Positions 1 through 8,514 of a DNA stretch of 64,000 nucleotides are shown here, piece after piece; position 1 is the first letter of the stretch; every line of letters begins with the position of its first letter. The position numbers and the translations under genes were made by a program. The notes under the pieces are model-generated. The model ran no database searches and had not been told where the DNA came from. It was given only the letters and a program-made list of their open reading frames with translations. This DNA comes from an uncultured Clostridium sp. (GTDB lineage: Bacteria; Bacillota; Clostridia; TANB77; CAG-508), in NCBI GenBank assembly GCA_948469315.1, contig CAOKLQ010000005.1:1-64000 (forward strand), given 5' to 3'.

Positions 1-188
1 TACATATAATTTATAAATTCTCTATTTTGCATTATCTCTTTATTACATGCTATTTTTTTTGTTTTATATTTTGTTAATTTTTTTATTAATTTTTTTGCTA
101 TTTTTTTATTTATTTTTGAAATATAATATTTATTATTTTCTTTTTTTATTTTTCTTAAAAACATTTTTTTATTATCTATATAAATCAT
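1..188 (-). CDS. Hypothetical protein, 5' part only
   Basis: An open frame starts at the ATG at 188, after a weak AGGTG ribosome site about 8 nt upstream, and runs without a stop to the window edge (62 codons). The visible residues are strongly Lys/Ile/Asn-rich with no motif I recognise. The start and ribosome site make it a plausible real gene cut by the window; the low-complexity AT-rich coding makes this uncertain. Bases 189-430 hold no gene, only AT-rich DNA and one GC-rich palindrome. Confidence 0.45.
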   Translation of the reverse strand, partial: MIYIDNKKMFLRKIKKENNKYYISKINKKIAKKLIKKLTKYKTKKIACNKEIMQNREFINYM

Positions 189-352
189 AAAAACACCTAG
201 AACAATTTTATGTGTTTAGATGTTTTTATATTACATTATTTGAAAATTTATTATATATATACTATATATACTATAAATTTATTATATATTTTATTGTAAA
301 TAGTTCATAATATTTTACGCAATAAATATATTTAAAGTTAAAGATATTATTA

Positions 353-391
353 CGCCTTACGGGTCGCAGATCGGCGTCGACCCCTACATTG
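353..391. repeat. GC-rich palindromic repeat, copy A
   Basis: A GC-rich island in AT-rich DNA: GGGTCG...CGTCGACCCCTACATTG, with inverted GGGTCG/CGACCC arms. It is almost the same as the copy inside accB (42132-42166) and the copy at 40643-40687. Confidence 0.7.
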
Positions 392-430
392 TTTGACAAT
401 ATTTTATTTATGTCTCATTGGCATATTTTT

Positions 431-2116
431 TTAATCATTCAATTCTTCTTTTACAAATCCCCAAAAATCTTCTGGCTCTCTGTCCTTTTCCCAAAAGGCT
501 ATTCCTGCTAGATCGTATTTTTTAGCTAAACCTATTTTTTCTTTTATAGATTTTTTGTCTTCTATCCACATTTTGTATATAGCATCTTTTTCTTGATATT
601 CTACATAGTTTTGTTTTAGTTCGTCATCCCATTTTTTCTCTATATCAGAAGGTAGTGTTTGGTCTACTTTGTTCATATTTACTACTTTGCTTGTTATTTT
701 CCCGTTTTCTTCTTTCCATAGACGTGTATATAGTGGAATTCCTAGTATTATTTTTTCCTTTTCTACCGCTTCTTGATTTATAAATTTATTTATATTTGTT
801 TCTACCCAGTTATATCCTGCTGTTGTTCCAACTTTGTTTCCACCTGTTCCATATTGGTCATATGCCATAAATATTATATAGTCTGAAACATCTGCTAAAA
901 CATCTCTATCAAAACATAATGACCAAGTTTCTGATCCATCTGGGGCTGTTACATCTACTGTAAGTACTTTCCCTATATCTTTTAATCTTGGTGCAAGTTC
1001 TATTACAAGCCTTGAATACATGTCTTTGTCTTTTCCATTCATATTTTCAAAGTCTAGATTTATTCCATCTATATTATATTCTTGTGCTAAATTTACTATA
1101 TTTTCTATTAGTCTATTTCTTTTTTCATAACTATTTAAGATACCTTCTGTTGTTGTTAAATATGAATTATTAGACATCATTGCCCATACTTTATAATTAT
1201 TATCATGTGCCCATTTTACATAGTTTTTGCCATCTTCTTTGCAATTATCTATTATTTGCCCATTACTTCCTTTTGCTATTGAAAAAAATGATGGTGATAC
1301 TACATTTATTCCTTCAAAGGTTTGTCCTATTCTATTTGGAGCTTTTGCATATTCTGAATAGTAATCCCAAAATAAATTTACTTTTCCTTCTATTATTTTT
1401 GGCTTTTCCAAGTTTTGTCTTACATATGTTATATTTGCTATATTACCACTTTTTATATAACCTACTATTCCATTTTGAGTTCTTATTTTACTCCATTTTC
1501 CCTCTTCAGAAATTACTACTATTTTTTCACCTTTTTTTACTTTTGCCAAAGTTTTAGATAAGCCTTTTGCTTTATATTTTACTTTTACATTTCTACTACA
1601 ATCTGCTTTTTTTAGTTCTCTATCTAAAGAATCTATTACTACTCTATTTGTAGATTTTAGATAATTTATCTCTGCATTATACACATTTTGTGCAAGTTCT
1701 GAAAATGGTATATAAATTTTTCCATTTCTTTCTAATAAGCCTTCTGCAATATTTACTTTTGAACCATTAATATCTATATCTTTTTTATCTTTTAAAATTG
1801 TTGCAATTTTTGTGTCCCATGTTGTTATTAACCTTCCTGCTTTTTCATCATAATTAATATATTTATCAAAATAATTTTTAACATCATCTTTAGACAAATA
1901 TATTACCCCTTTATCATCAATATAAACCTCGTCTTTCATTTTAGCTGTTACATTATTACTATTTATTACTAAATTTGTTTTATTTTTAACTTCTTTTGTA
2001 AAATAATCTGGAAATTTTTTCCAACCTATTAATATAACAAGTATTGCAAGTGCAAGTATTGATACAATTTTAACTAGTTTTAATTTACTTTTATTAGCTT
2101 CTCTTTTACTTCTCAT
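431..2116 (-). CDS. Membrane-anchored GH18-family protein with SH3 domain (YaaH/YdhD type)
   Basis: Predicted cell-wall hydrolase of the sporulation/germination GH18 class. The 561 residues show an N-terminal membrane segment (about 13-30), a copper-amine-oxidase-like stalk domain (about 45-165), a bacterial SH3 segment (about 170-230) and a GH18 barrel (about 240-560). The catalytic strand is DGINLDFEN, where the DxE acid is kept; Asn in place of one Asp of the classical DxxDxDxE is common in the YaaH/YdhD subfamily. An AGAGGTAAGAA ribosome site precedes the ATG. By family it would act on cortex or wall peptidoglycan; the exact substrate is inferred. It is transcribed alone, away from the candidate toxin locus. 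Confidence 0.85.
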   Translation of the reverse strand: MRSKREANKSKLKLVKIVSILALAILVILIGWKKFPDYFTKEVKNKTNLVINSNNVTAKMKDEVYIDDKGVIYLSKDDVKNYFDKYINYDEKAGRLITTWDTKIATILKDKKDIDINGSKVNIAEGLLERNGKIYIPFSELAQNVYNAEINYLKSTNRVVIDSLDRELKKADCSRNVKVKYKAKGLSKTLAKVKKGEKIVVISEEGKWSKIRTQNGIVGYIKSGNIANITYVRQNLEKPKIIEGKVNLFWDYYSEYAKAPNRIGQTFEGINVVSPSFFSIAKGSNGQIIDNCKEDGKNYVKWAHDNNYKVWAMMSNNSYLTTTEGILNSYEKRNRLIENIVNLAQEYNIDGINLDFENMNGKDKDMYSRLVIELAPRLKDIGKVLTVDVTAPDGSETWSLCFDRDVLADVSDYIIFMAYDQYGTGGNKVGTTAGYNWVETNINKFINQEAVEKEKIILGIPLYTRLWKEENGKITSKVVNMNKVDQTLPSDIEKKWDDELKQNYVEYQEKDAIYKMWIEDKKSIKEKIGLAKKYDLAGIAFWEKDREPEDFWGFVKEELND

Positions 2117-2162
2117 TTCTTACCTCTTTTTATTTAGTTTATATAATATTTAAAAAAAATAT

Positions 2163-2191
2163 TTGACTTTTTATATTTATTTTATTATAAT
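2163..2191 (+). promoter_or_regulatory. Sigma-A promoter for plus-strand small RNA
   Basis: TTGACT at 2163-2168, 17-nt spacer, TATAAT at 2186-2191. Near-consensus, with no long downstream ORF; it points at the terminator at 2255-2288. Confidence 0.65.
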
Positions 2192-2197
2192 AATTAT

Positions 2198-2290
2198 AAA
2201 GAATGAGCGACCACAAGAGCGTGGCGTACCAAAAATATTTTATTTTTATAAATGCATCTCTATTGGTCAGACAGAGATGTGTTTTTTTCA
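2198..2290 (+). ncRNA. Candidate antisense small RNA (type I antitoxin-like)
   Basis: A transcript of about 90 nt is predicted from the 2163-2191 promoter to the terminator at 2255-2288. Its 3' half is antisense to the last codons of the small membrane peptide encoded on the minus strand (2260-2379). Convergent RNAs with overlapping 3' ends are the layout of txpA/RatA and bsrG/SR4. The 5' end also contains a near-leaderless ATGAGC frame, so a short peptide from this strand is not excluded. No transcript data are available here. Confidence 0.45.
2255..2288 (+). terminator. Rho-independent terminator of the small RNA
   Basis: CATCTCT/AGAGATG stem with a nine-base loop region, followed by a run of T on the plus strand. 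Confidence 0.7.
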
Positions 2291-2379
2291 TTGTCTTGTT
2301 TTCTTATTATAACAACTAATGCTATAAATAAAGAAATAGCGACATAGGATGGTGATATGCCACACTCTGTTTTGCTCAT
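2260..2379 (-). CDS. 39-residue membrane peptide, candidate type I toxin
   Basis: Reading from the ATG at 2379 gives 39 residues: a short polar start, one hydrophobic span (about residues 8-25, ending FIALVVII), then RKQ and a polar charged tail. That is the shape of Fst/BsrG/TxpA-type toxins, although I see no clear sequence match to any of them. Its promoter (2392-2421) leaves only about 6 nt of leader and there is no Shine-Dalgarno sequence, so translation would have to be leaderless or start elsewhere. The 3' end overlaps the opposing small RNA. Suggestive, not proven. Confidence 0.4.
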   Translation of the reverse strand: MSKTECGISPSYVAISLFIALVVIIRKQDNEKNTSLSDQ

Positions 2380-2391
2380 TCTAATGGTAAA

Positions 2392-2421
2392 ATTATACTT
2401 TTATTTATTATGAAAAGTCAA
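2392..2421 (-). promoter_or_regulatory. Sigma-A promoter for the minus-strand peptide
   Basis: On the minus strand: TTGACT (2421-2416), 18-nt spacer, TATAAT (2397-2392). It mirrors the opposing promoter, and the two predicted RNAs begin with the same GAATGAGC. Confidence 0.6.
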
Positions 2422-2601
2422 TAGATTATTTATATTTTTTACAAAAAAATGTTCTTATATGTTTTAATATTTCATTTTTGTATTTTATATCTAATTTCAA
2501 TAATTTACAAGTAAAAAATGGTTATTTTCTCCAAGACCCTTTATTTTTCTTTATTTTTATAGTATAATAGTATTAGTTTTTTATAAAAGGAGATTTTACT
2601 T

Positions 2602-3045
2602 ATGTGGAAATTTTGGTTAGTTATTTGTGGCATTTGTTTGGCTATTGAGGCTGTTACTGTGGGATTTTTAGTTTTTTGGTTTGCAGTAGGTGCTTTAATC
2701 GCTCTTGGTGTCAGTTTTATAACAGATAGTATTGTTATTCAATTTGCTGTTTTTCTTATAAGTTCTACTGCTCTTATGTTTTTAACAAAACCTGTTGTAG
2801 ATAAATATATGAAAAAAACAAAACAAACTTCAACAAATGCTTTTTCTATTATTCGAAAAGAAGCTTTGGTTATAGAAGATATTGATACTATTAATGGAAA
2901 AGGTCAAATTAAAATTGGAGCAGAGGTTTGGTCTGCTAAATCAGAAGATAATATTGTTATTCCAAAAGGAAGTAAAGTCGAAATTATCTCAATAGATGGT
3001 GTAAAAGTTTTAGTTAAAACTATTAAAATTATAGAAAATGCTTAG
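2602..3045 (+). CDS. NfeD-like membrane protein
   Basis: 147 residues: two or three transmembrane segments in the first 75 residues, then a soluble OB-fold-like C-terminal domain of the NfeD family (GKGQIKIGAEVWSAKSED region). NfeD proteins are membrane partners of SPFH/flotillin-type proteins, and the next gene (3157) is exactly that, 111 bp downstream. AAAGGAG precedes the ATG. A TATAAT box at 2563-2568 with a poor -35 may be the promoter. Function within the membrane-microdomain or quality-control role is inferred from family and neighbour. Confidence 0.85.
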   Translation: MWKFWLVICGICLAIEAVTVGFLVFWFAVGALIALGVSFITDSIVIQFAVFLISSTALMFLTKPVVDKYMKKTKQTSTNAFSIIRKEALVIEDIDTINGKGQIKIGAEVWSAKSEDNIVIPKGSKVEIISIDGVKVLVKTIKIIENA

Positions 3046-3156
3046 ATTTTAATATTATGTTGATATTAGCTTTTTATAGCTTATAGATTAAGCATAATTT
3101 TAATATATAAAATTGTAGAATATCTACAATTAAAAATTTATTTAGGAGGTTATGTT

Positions 3157-4059
3157 ATGGTATTTTTATTTATATTATTATTAATTATATTATTCATAGC
3201 ATTTAAAACAATCAAAGTTGTAAAACAGTCTGAGGTATACATTATAGAAAGATTAGGAAAATTTCATAAAGTAGCTGATGCTGGTCTTACAATTATTATT
3301 CCTTTTATGGATAGAGTTCGTAGTGTTGTAAGTTTAAAACAACAAACTATGGATATTCCACCACAAGGAGTTATTACTAAAGATAATGTTACAATTACAA
3401 TAGATACTGTAGTTTTCTACCAAATTACAGACCCTGCTAAAGCTGTTTATGAAATTCAATCTTTGAAAAAAGGTATTGAATATTTAGCAATTACAACAAT
3501 TCGTGATATTGTTGGTAAGATGGATTTAGATGAAACATTTAGTTCAAGAGATGGAATTAACCAAAGATTAAGAGTAATCTTAGATGAAGCAACAGATAAA
3601 TGGGGTTGTAAAATAGATAGAGTTGAAATTAAAGATATTAATCCACCTGCCGATATTAGAGATGCAATGGAAAAACAAATGAATGCTGAAAGAAATAAAA
3701 GAGCTTTAATTTTGCAAGCTGAGGGTGAAAAGCAATCTGCTGTAACTCTTGCAGAAGGTAAAAAAGAAGCTGCAATTTTAGAAGCAGAAGCAGATAGAGA
3801 AGCAAAAATAAGAAGAGCAGCTGGTGAGGCAGAAGCAATTCAAACTATTGCAGAAGCTAGAGCAAAAGAAGTTAAAATGATTTATGAGGCAATGAAAAAA
3901 GCAGACCCTAATGAAAGAATTGTTCAAATAAAATCTTTAGAGGCTCTTGAGGAAATTGCAAAAGGTGATGCTAACAAAGTATTTATTCCTTTTGAAGCAA
4001 CTAAAGCTTTATCAAGTTTAGGAGCTATAAAAGAAGTTATGAAAGATGAAAATAAATAG
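3157..4059 (+). CDS. SPFH/stomatin-like membrane protein (QmcA family)
   Basis: 300 residues: an N-terminal membrane anchor (about 2-20), the SPFH/PHB domain (about 20-180, YIIERLGKFHKVADAGL... and TVVFYQITDP), then an Ala/Glu-rich coiled coil (about 175-240) typical of stomatin/QmcA proteins. These form oligomeric rings in the membrane and influence membrane proteases. AGGAGG lies just upstream of the ATG. It forms a two-gene unit with the NfeD-like gene and ends at a strong terminator. Confidence 0.9.
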   Translation: MVFLFILLLIILFIAFKTIKVVKQSEVYIIERLGKFHKVADAGLTIIIPFMDRVRSVVSLKQQTMDIPPQGVITKDNVTITIDTVVFYQITDPAKAVYEIQSLKKGIEYLAITTIRDIVGKMDLDETFSSRDGINQRLRVILDEATDKWGCKIDRVEIKDINPPADIRDAMEKQMNAERNKRALILQAEGEKQSAVTLAEGKKEAAILEAEADREAKIRRAAGEAEAIQTIAEARAKEVKMIYEAMKKADPNERIVQIKSLEALEEIAKGDANKVFIPFEATKALSSLGAIKEVMKDENK

Positions 4060-4075
4060 TTATATTAAAAAATCA

Positions 4076-4110
4076 AAGGAGACGATAAACATCGTCTTCT
4101 TTTGTGTTTT
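4076..4110 (+). terminator. Terminator after the SPFH gene
   Basis: AGACGAT-AAAC-ATCGTCT hairpin followed by TCTTTTGTGTTTT, 20 nt after the stop codon. Confidence 0.8.
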
Positions 4111-4228
4111 ATGATTTAATTTTATTTTTATTAAACAAGTTTCATTAAAATATATCATCTCATATTATATGTATAAGAAAAAGTCTTTTAGTAGATACTA
4201 TATACATATATTTGGAGGAATTTTTTAA

Positions 4229-5080
4229 GTGAAGTCGTTTTGTATTAAGTGCAATAATAAACAATTGAATAATTATCTACTAAAGATGTTTAAAAACTTT
4301 AAGTTAGATAATTTATATGTTTCTAATAGAAAATTTAAGATTTATAATAATATTATTTTACATTATATAAATACTTCTAACAATAATACTGACTTTTATG
4401 ATTGTTTTTGTGAAGTTTTAACAGATGCAATTATTAAATTCTATGAAAAAAACGAAATAAAAAAAATTATTAATTTAAACTATTTCTATTTTTCAGAAAT
4501 TGAACAGTCTGTAGTTTTTAAAGATTGTTTAAAATATATTGATGATTATAATAATTTAGAGCACTTTACTAGAAAAGAACATATTTATATTTCTTTACTA
4601 AAATATATTGATAAAAATAAATTTTTTATTTTAGACGGTTTTGTTAATTTTCGTTTAGCTCAGTATAAAAAAATTTTAGAGTATGTTGTAGACAGTTGTG
4701 TAAATAATTTTTTAATTGAAAAAGAATATAATGAATTTATTAGTTTACTTAGAATTTATATTAATTCAAATCCTTCTAAGTGCAACCTATTACATCTTTT
4801 ATATAAAAATAAGGAATGTGTTTTATTAGATTCTAATTATAATGAAGTATCTACTAAAGACTATTGCTTAGACGCAAAATACCTATCTGATATAAGTTTT
4901 TCTTTAAATGATTATACTTTCAATAGTCTACTTACCCTTTTGCCTAGAAAGCTTAATATTCATTTAATTGACGAAGAAGATGAATTTATTGAAACTTTAA
5001 AGTTTATCTTCGATAAACGTGTTTCTATTTGCAGACATTGTTCCTTATGCACTAAATATAAGATGATTAATAAAATTTGA
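4229..5080 (+). CDS. ytxC: YtxC-like putative sporulation protein
   Basis: 283 residues, Lys/Asn/Phe-rich, matching the general pattern of the YtxC family: a conserved central region around FVNFRLAQYKKILEYVVD and a C-terminal stretch around LLTLLPRKLNIHL. The start is GTG, fixed by GGAGG about 10 nt upstream. YtxC-like genes are found in endospore formers and their biochemical role is unknown. A C-terminal Cys cluster (CRHCSLC) is visible. It is monocistronic, between the SPFH unit and a lipoprotein-like gene. Confidence 0.75.
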   Translation: MKSFCIKCNNKQLNNYLLKMFKNFKLDNLYVSNRKFKIYNNIILHYINTSNNNTDFYDCFCEVLTDAIIKFYEKNEIKKIINLNYFYFSEIEQSVVFKDCLKYIDDYNNLEHFTRKEHIYISLLKYIDKNKFFILDGFVNFRLAQYKKILEYVVDSCVNNFLIEKEYNEFISLLRIYINSNPSKCNLLHLLYKNKECVLLDSNYNEVSTKDYCLDAKYLSDISFSLNDYTFNSLLTLLPRKLNIHLIDEEDEFIETLKFIFDKRVSICRHCSLCTKYKMINKI

Positions 5081-5164
5081 TTTTACGTTTACTGTATGAT
5101 ATAATATTATTAACTATAGTTTTTTATTTATAAGTGCAAGCTAAATAAAAAGGAGGCAAACTTT

Positions 5165-6028
5165 ATGAGAAAAAAATTTTTTATTTTTTTTGGAATTATC
5201 TTTTTTTTAGGAATTCTTCTATTTAGTTGTAGTCGTAGTTCTAGTTCTAATAAAGAGATATATTCTCAAATTAACAACTATCAGGCTCAAATAAAAGAAA
5301 AAGATAATAAAATTCGGCAGCTGAACGCTACAATTAATTCTTCGGAAAACTTAGAAGAAGAAGCTTCTGCACTTGAAGATGAAAATTCTAAATTAAAAAA
5401 AGAGAAATCAGACCTTGAAAGGCAAAATTCCAAATTAGAAAAAGAAAATTCTGAACTTAGAGAAAAAAGTTTTGAAGAAAATACTTCAAGTTCATCTGTT
5501 TCAAATAATTATCTTGCTATTAAGTTTTGGGAGGACGGAAAAAACTACAAAATTACTAATGAGGATCTGCATATATATAAAGATGCTAATCTTTTAAAAA
5601 AGGTCAAAAATGTAATCGTAGTATCTCCTACAATTAGTGAAGATCATTTGGAAAATGGACAAACAATTTATACTGTCATGAGTAGCAAAGGATTGGCTTT
5701 TATGAGTTCTTATCCTAACCTAAGCGAAGTTGAAGGAGACCTTACAGCTCCAGAAAGTGCTTTTAGCAAAGAAGAAAATGACAAGTACATAGCACTGAAG
5801 TTCTGGAAAGGAAAACAGAAGAAAAAATTATCTGAAAACTGCAATCAATTTTGGTATTCTGATTGGCTTTTATCTGAAAAAATCTATAATTCTAATTCTT
5901 TTTGCGTTGTATCCGAAAATATTGATAGCTTTAAGATGAGCAATAATATCAATATACATTCGGCTGTTATTGATAATGGAGATATTGTATGGATGTATGA
6001 TGAACCTTCATTAGAAACAATTGAATAA
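5165..6028 (+). CDS. Lipoprotein-like coiled-coil envelope protein, unknown function
   Basis: 287 residues. A Lys-rich start and hydrophobic segment lead into LLFSC, which resembles a lipobox. A long heptad coiled coil follows (about 35-100), then two related C-terminal modules, each beginning YLAIKFW / YIALKFW, suggesting an internal duplication. Codon choice is less AT-biased than in the neighbours (CAG CTG AAC). It contains an in-frame CGG (5315-5317, next base C) that must be read as Arg to keep the frame; shifting would hit a stop at once. A sigma-A-like TATAAT lies upstream and AGGAGG precedes the ATG. No family recognised. Confidence 0.75.
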   Translation: MRKKFFIFFGIIFFLGILLFSCSRSSSSNKEIYSQINNYQAQIKEKDNKIRQLNATINSSENLEEEASALEDENSKLKKEKSDLERQNSKLEKENSELREKSFEENTSSSSVSNNYLAIKFWEDGKNYKITNEDLHIYKDANLLKKVKNVIVVSPTISEDHLENGQTIYTVMSSKGLAFMSSYPNLSEVEGDLTAPESAFSKEENDKYIALKFWKGKQKKKLSENCNQFWYSDWLLSEKIYNSNSFCVVSENIDSFKMSNNINIHSAVIDNGDIVWMYDEPSLETIE

Positions 6029-6035
6029 GCTTGCA

Positions 6036-6066
6036 CGGCAGTCTCTGTTTACAGAGGCTGTTTTTA
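6036..6066 (+). terminator. Terminator after the coiled-coil protein
   Basis: CAGTCTCTG-TTTA-CAGAGGCTG followed by TTTTT. Confidence 0.8.
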
Positions 6067-6118
6067 TATGACATAAATCATATGGGATAACGATTTAGTT
6101 AAGTACACTAAAGAAACT

Positions 6119-6190
6119 GTTACATAACTTTCTAATGAAAGTATGTAACCCATTATGACACTTTCAAAACTTCGTTTTGCAAAGGTGTCG
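6119..6190. repeat. Two adjacent hairpins in a gene-free stretch
   Basis: The 340-bp gap before 6408 holds two strong inverted repeats back to back: GTTACATA...TATGTAAC (6119-6149) and GACACTTTC...CAAAGGTGTC (6157-6189). Neither has a T-run suited to termination. They could be a remnant of a small mobile element or part of an untranslated RNA. Nothing else is apparent between 6190 and 6290. Confidence 0.5.
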
Positions 6191-6292
6191 TGGGTGGATT
6201 TGAGGCTTGCAAAAAGAACTGGCTTGAGTAACAAATAAAACTAGCAACATATCATTCAAATGTTTAATGTCAAAAGATTTTAAAAAAACTTA

Positions 6293-6321
6293 TAGACAAT
6301 TTTACATAATTATGATATACT
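6293..6321 (+). promoter_or_regulatory. Promoter of the membrane cysteine-peptidase-like gene
   Basis: TAGACA (6293-6298), 17-nt spacer, TATACT (6316-6321), 87 bp before the start codon. Confidence 0.55.
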
Positions 6322-6362
6322 AGTTAAGTATTAATATAGAGAAACCAAAAAGAATACATATC

Positions 6363-6382
6363 TTGGAGGTTTCAACCTCCAA
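6363..6382 (+). promoter_or_regulatory. Perfect palindrome in the leader with a decoy GGAGG
   Basis: TTGGAGGTT-TC-AACCTCCAA forms a perfect nine-pair hairpin in the leader of the gene at 6408. It carries both a GGAGG and its complement CCTCC, so the CCTCC arm could also pair with the true AAGGAGG ribosome site about 20 nt downstream and control translation. Regulatory use is inferred. Confidence 0.45.
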
Positions 6383-6407
6383 AAACTAATTTTAAGGAGG
6401 AAGTTTT

Positions 6408-7145
6408 ATGACAATATTAGAAAGAATAAAAGATAAAGCAACTCAACAAACTTTTGAAAGATTCTATCAGAATGGAAAAATGAAGCTTCTTAAAGTAAAT
6501 ATACTATGCATGGTGATTTCTTATATATTTATAATAATGATTCCTTTAATGTTTTTAAATTATAAATTTGAACTTTATAAATTACCAAATTTAGTGCAGT
6601 TTATTTGTAGCTTGCTTTATTTTATTTTCTATTATGTGCTCTATTTACTTTTAAAAGATAGTTATTTTGCTGCAATAGTATATCTAATCTATTATAAGTG
6701 CATTAATTTTTTAGTTTTTCGGCTATATACATGTAAAGGTGAAGCACTTAAAACAAGTGACTTAAAAAAAATTAAATTAAATAACAAAACTTTATATTGT
6801 GACATTAGTACAGATGAATGTCAAGGACAATGTTATGCTACTTGTTTTGATATTTTAAAAACTTTAAAAAAGGGTAAAATTACTTTTTTAGTAATAGGTA
6901 TTCATTACTATGATAAACCTTCAATGCATGTATTATATGTAAATAATGATTGGTGTTTTGATACGAATTTTCGAATGCAATTTGAATATGAGAAAGTTCT
7001 TAATGAATGTGATACTTGTATTTTTAAAGAATTTGATTATGAATCAATAAAAGGTTTATCATATGAAGAATTTAGACGTATGTATAGAAAAAAGATTGAA
7101 AACTGGTGTACTGAAAATAATTATTTTAGTTTTTCACGCATGTAG
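6408..7145 (+). CDS. Membrane protein with papain-like cysteine-peptidase-type C-terminus
   Basis: 245 residues. Two to three hydrophobic segments (about 28-52, 62-105) precede a soluble domain with QGQCYATC (about 143-150), MHVLYVNNDW (about 177-186) and FDTN. A Cys, a His about 30 residues later and an Asp shortly after, in the order C...H...D, recall papain-like folds (C39, transglutaminase or NlpC-like). No specific family is recognised and catalysis is untested. It has its own promoter, a leader palindrome and a terminator. An in-frame CGG at 6720 (next base C) must be Arg here. Confidence 0.7.
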   Translation: MTILERIKDKATQQTFERFYQNGKMKLLKVNILCMVISYIFIIMIPLMFLNYKFELYKLPNLVQFICSLLYFIFYYVLYLLLKDSYFAAIVYLIYYKCINFLVFRLYTCKGEALKTSDLKKIKLNNKTLYCDISTDECQGQCYATCFDILKTLKKGKITFLVIGIHYYDKPSMHVLYVNNDWCFDTNFRMQFEYEKVLNECDTCIFKEFDYESIKGLSYEEFRRMYRKKIENWCTENNYFSFSRM

Positions 7146-7170
7146 AAAAAAGCTTAATGAATGAGTAAAC

Positions 7171-7203
7171 AAAACCGAGGTAAATTTGCTCTCGGTTTTA
7201 TTT
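7171..7203 (+). terminator. Terminator after 7145
   Basis: AAAACCGAG ... CTCGGTTTT stem, 25 nt after the stop. Confidence 0.8.
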
Positions 7204-7260
7204 ACTATCTAATCATTATTTTCCAAATTTATTATCATTTAGGTACGAATCATTATACTC

Positions 7261-8196
7261 TTACACAGCTAGATTTATTCCTCTTGCTACAATACTACTC
7301 ATATTTTCTACTAAATCATCAATTTCTTTTGGTGTTACTATCATATTGTATTCTTTGGGAAGCAATGCTTCTTTTATTTCTTCATAATTATCTTGTTCTT
7401 TTAATTTATTTAAATAATCATTTGATTTTGCTTCGTCTTGCAATTTTTCTATAAATAAATCTAAACAATCATTTACCATAACTGCACTTTCTACTACAGA
7501 TGGAACACCTAATGCTATTACTGGTATTCCTAAAGTTTTTTGGCTTATCTCTTTTCTTGTATTTCCAACTCCTGCTCCTGGAACTATTCCTGTGTCTGCA
7601 ATTTGTATTGTTTTACTTATTCTCTCTATGCTTCTAGAGGCTAAATTGTCTATTACAAGTAATAATTTTGGATGTGTTTTTTCTACTATTCCTTCTATTA
7701 TTTCAGATGTTTCTATTCCAGTCGTTCCTAAAACTCCTGGGGATACAGCACTTACTGATCTTGCATTTTCATCTATATATTGTGGAAGGTATTTTATTAT
7801 ATGTCTTGTAACTTCTATATCATTAATAACTTTTGGACCTAAACTATCTGGTGTAACATATACATTTCCTAAGCCTACAATTAAAATTTCATCTTTTGAA
7901 TTTATATGTTTGTCTATTAATCCTTTTAATTCATTTGCTACTGTCTCAGATGATTTTTGAATTTCATCTTCGTCTACTATTTTTATATTTTTTATATCTA
8001 TTGTTATATAATTCCCCATTGGTTTTCCTATTGCTTGCTCACCATTTTCATTTGTTATTTTTACTTTTGTTATTTTTATATTTTCATTAACTTGATTATT
8101 TTCAACATCTATTCCATCTATACTATCATCTAATTTATTTGCTTTTTTATATAAATCTTGTCTTTCATCTGCTAAATCTGTTCTAAAATTGTACAT
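7261..8196 (-). CDS. gpr: Spore germination protease GPR
   Basis: Aspartic-type endopeptidase (family A25) that degrades small acid-soluble spore proteins at germination. The 311 residues open with MYNFRTDLADER; the RTDLA...E segment is the self-cleavage site of the zymogen and resembles the cleavage sequence in its substrates. Conserved core motifs include GLGNVYVTPDSLGP, AVSPGVLGTTGIET and DTGIVPGAGVGN. Length is close to other clostridial GPRs. AAGGGG lies upstream. A copy of the ~187-bp repeat separates it from glmU. The gene is strong evidence that the organism sporulates. Confidence 0.96.
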   Translation of the reverse strand: MYNFRTDLADERQDLYKKANKLDDSIDGIDVENNQVNENIKITKVKITNENGEQAIGKPMGNYITIDIKNIKIVDEDEIQKSSETVANELKGLIDKHINSKDEILIVGLGNVYVTPDSLGPKVINDIEVTRHIIKYLPQYIDENARSVSAVSPGVLGTTGIETSEIIEGIVEKTHPKLLLVIDNLASRSIERISKTIQIADTGIVPGAGVGNTRKEISQKTLGIPVIALGVPSVVESAVMVNDCLDLFIEKLQDEAKSNDYLNKLKEQDNYEEIKEALLPKEYNMIVTPKEIDDLVENMSSIVARGINLAV

Positions 8197-8288
8197 AAAA
8201 AACCCCTTCTTTCAAAAAAATATTTTATTTATATTTTTTGAAAGAAAGGTTATTTTTATTCAATATTATTAATTTATTTTTCTTTTTT

Positions 8289-8472
8289 AAAGGCTAAGGG
8301 CTTTGCCCTTACCTTTAAATCCCATCCCACTTAAGACCCTTTGTTTCTTAAGAATCTCCAAAGGTTTTATCTATAAATTATTATTTCATTCTTGCTCGCT
8401 CCTCCCCAATGATGTTGTAACAAGCTTCGCTTTAACAACATCTATTGGTCACCCACAAACAGTTCGCAAGTT
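8289..8472 (-). repeat. ~187-bp structured repeat, copy 1
   Basis: Located between glmU and gpr, in the direction of transcription. On the minus strand it runs from CTTGCGAACTGTTTGTGGGTGACC, through a hairpin with AGCGAAGCTT in the loop, GGGGAGGAGCGAGCAAG, a CTTAAGA-type hairpin, and ends with AAGGGCAAAGCCCTT. The main stem here uses GATGTTG/CAACATC, a different pairing set from the other copies. Confidence 0.9.
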
Positions 8473-8514
8473 ATAGTGCAATTTAACTATTACTTAAAAT
8501 ATTTATTAGTTAGT

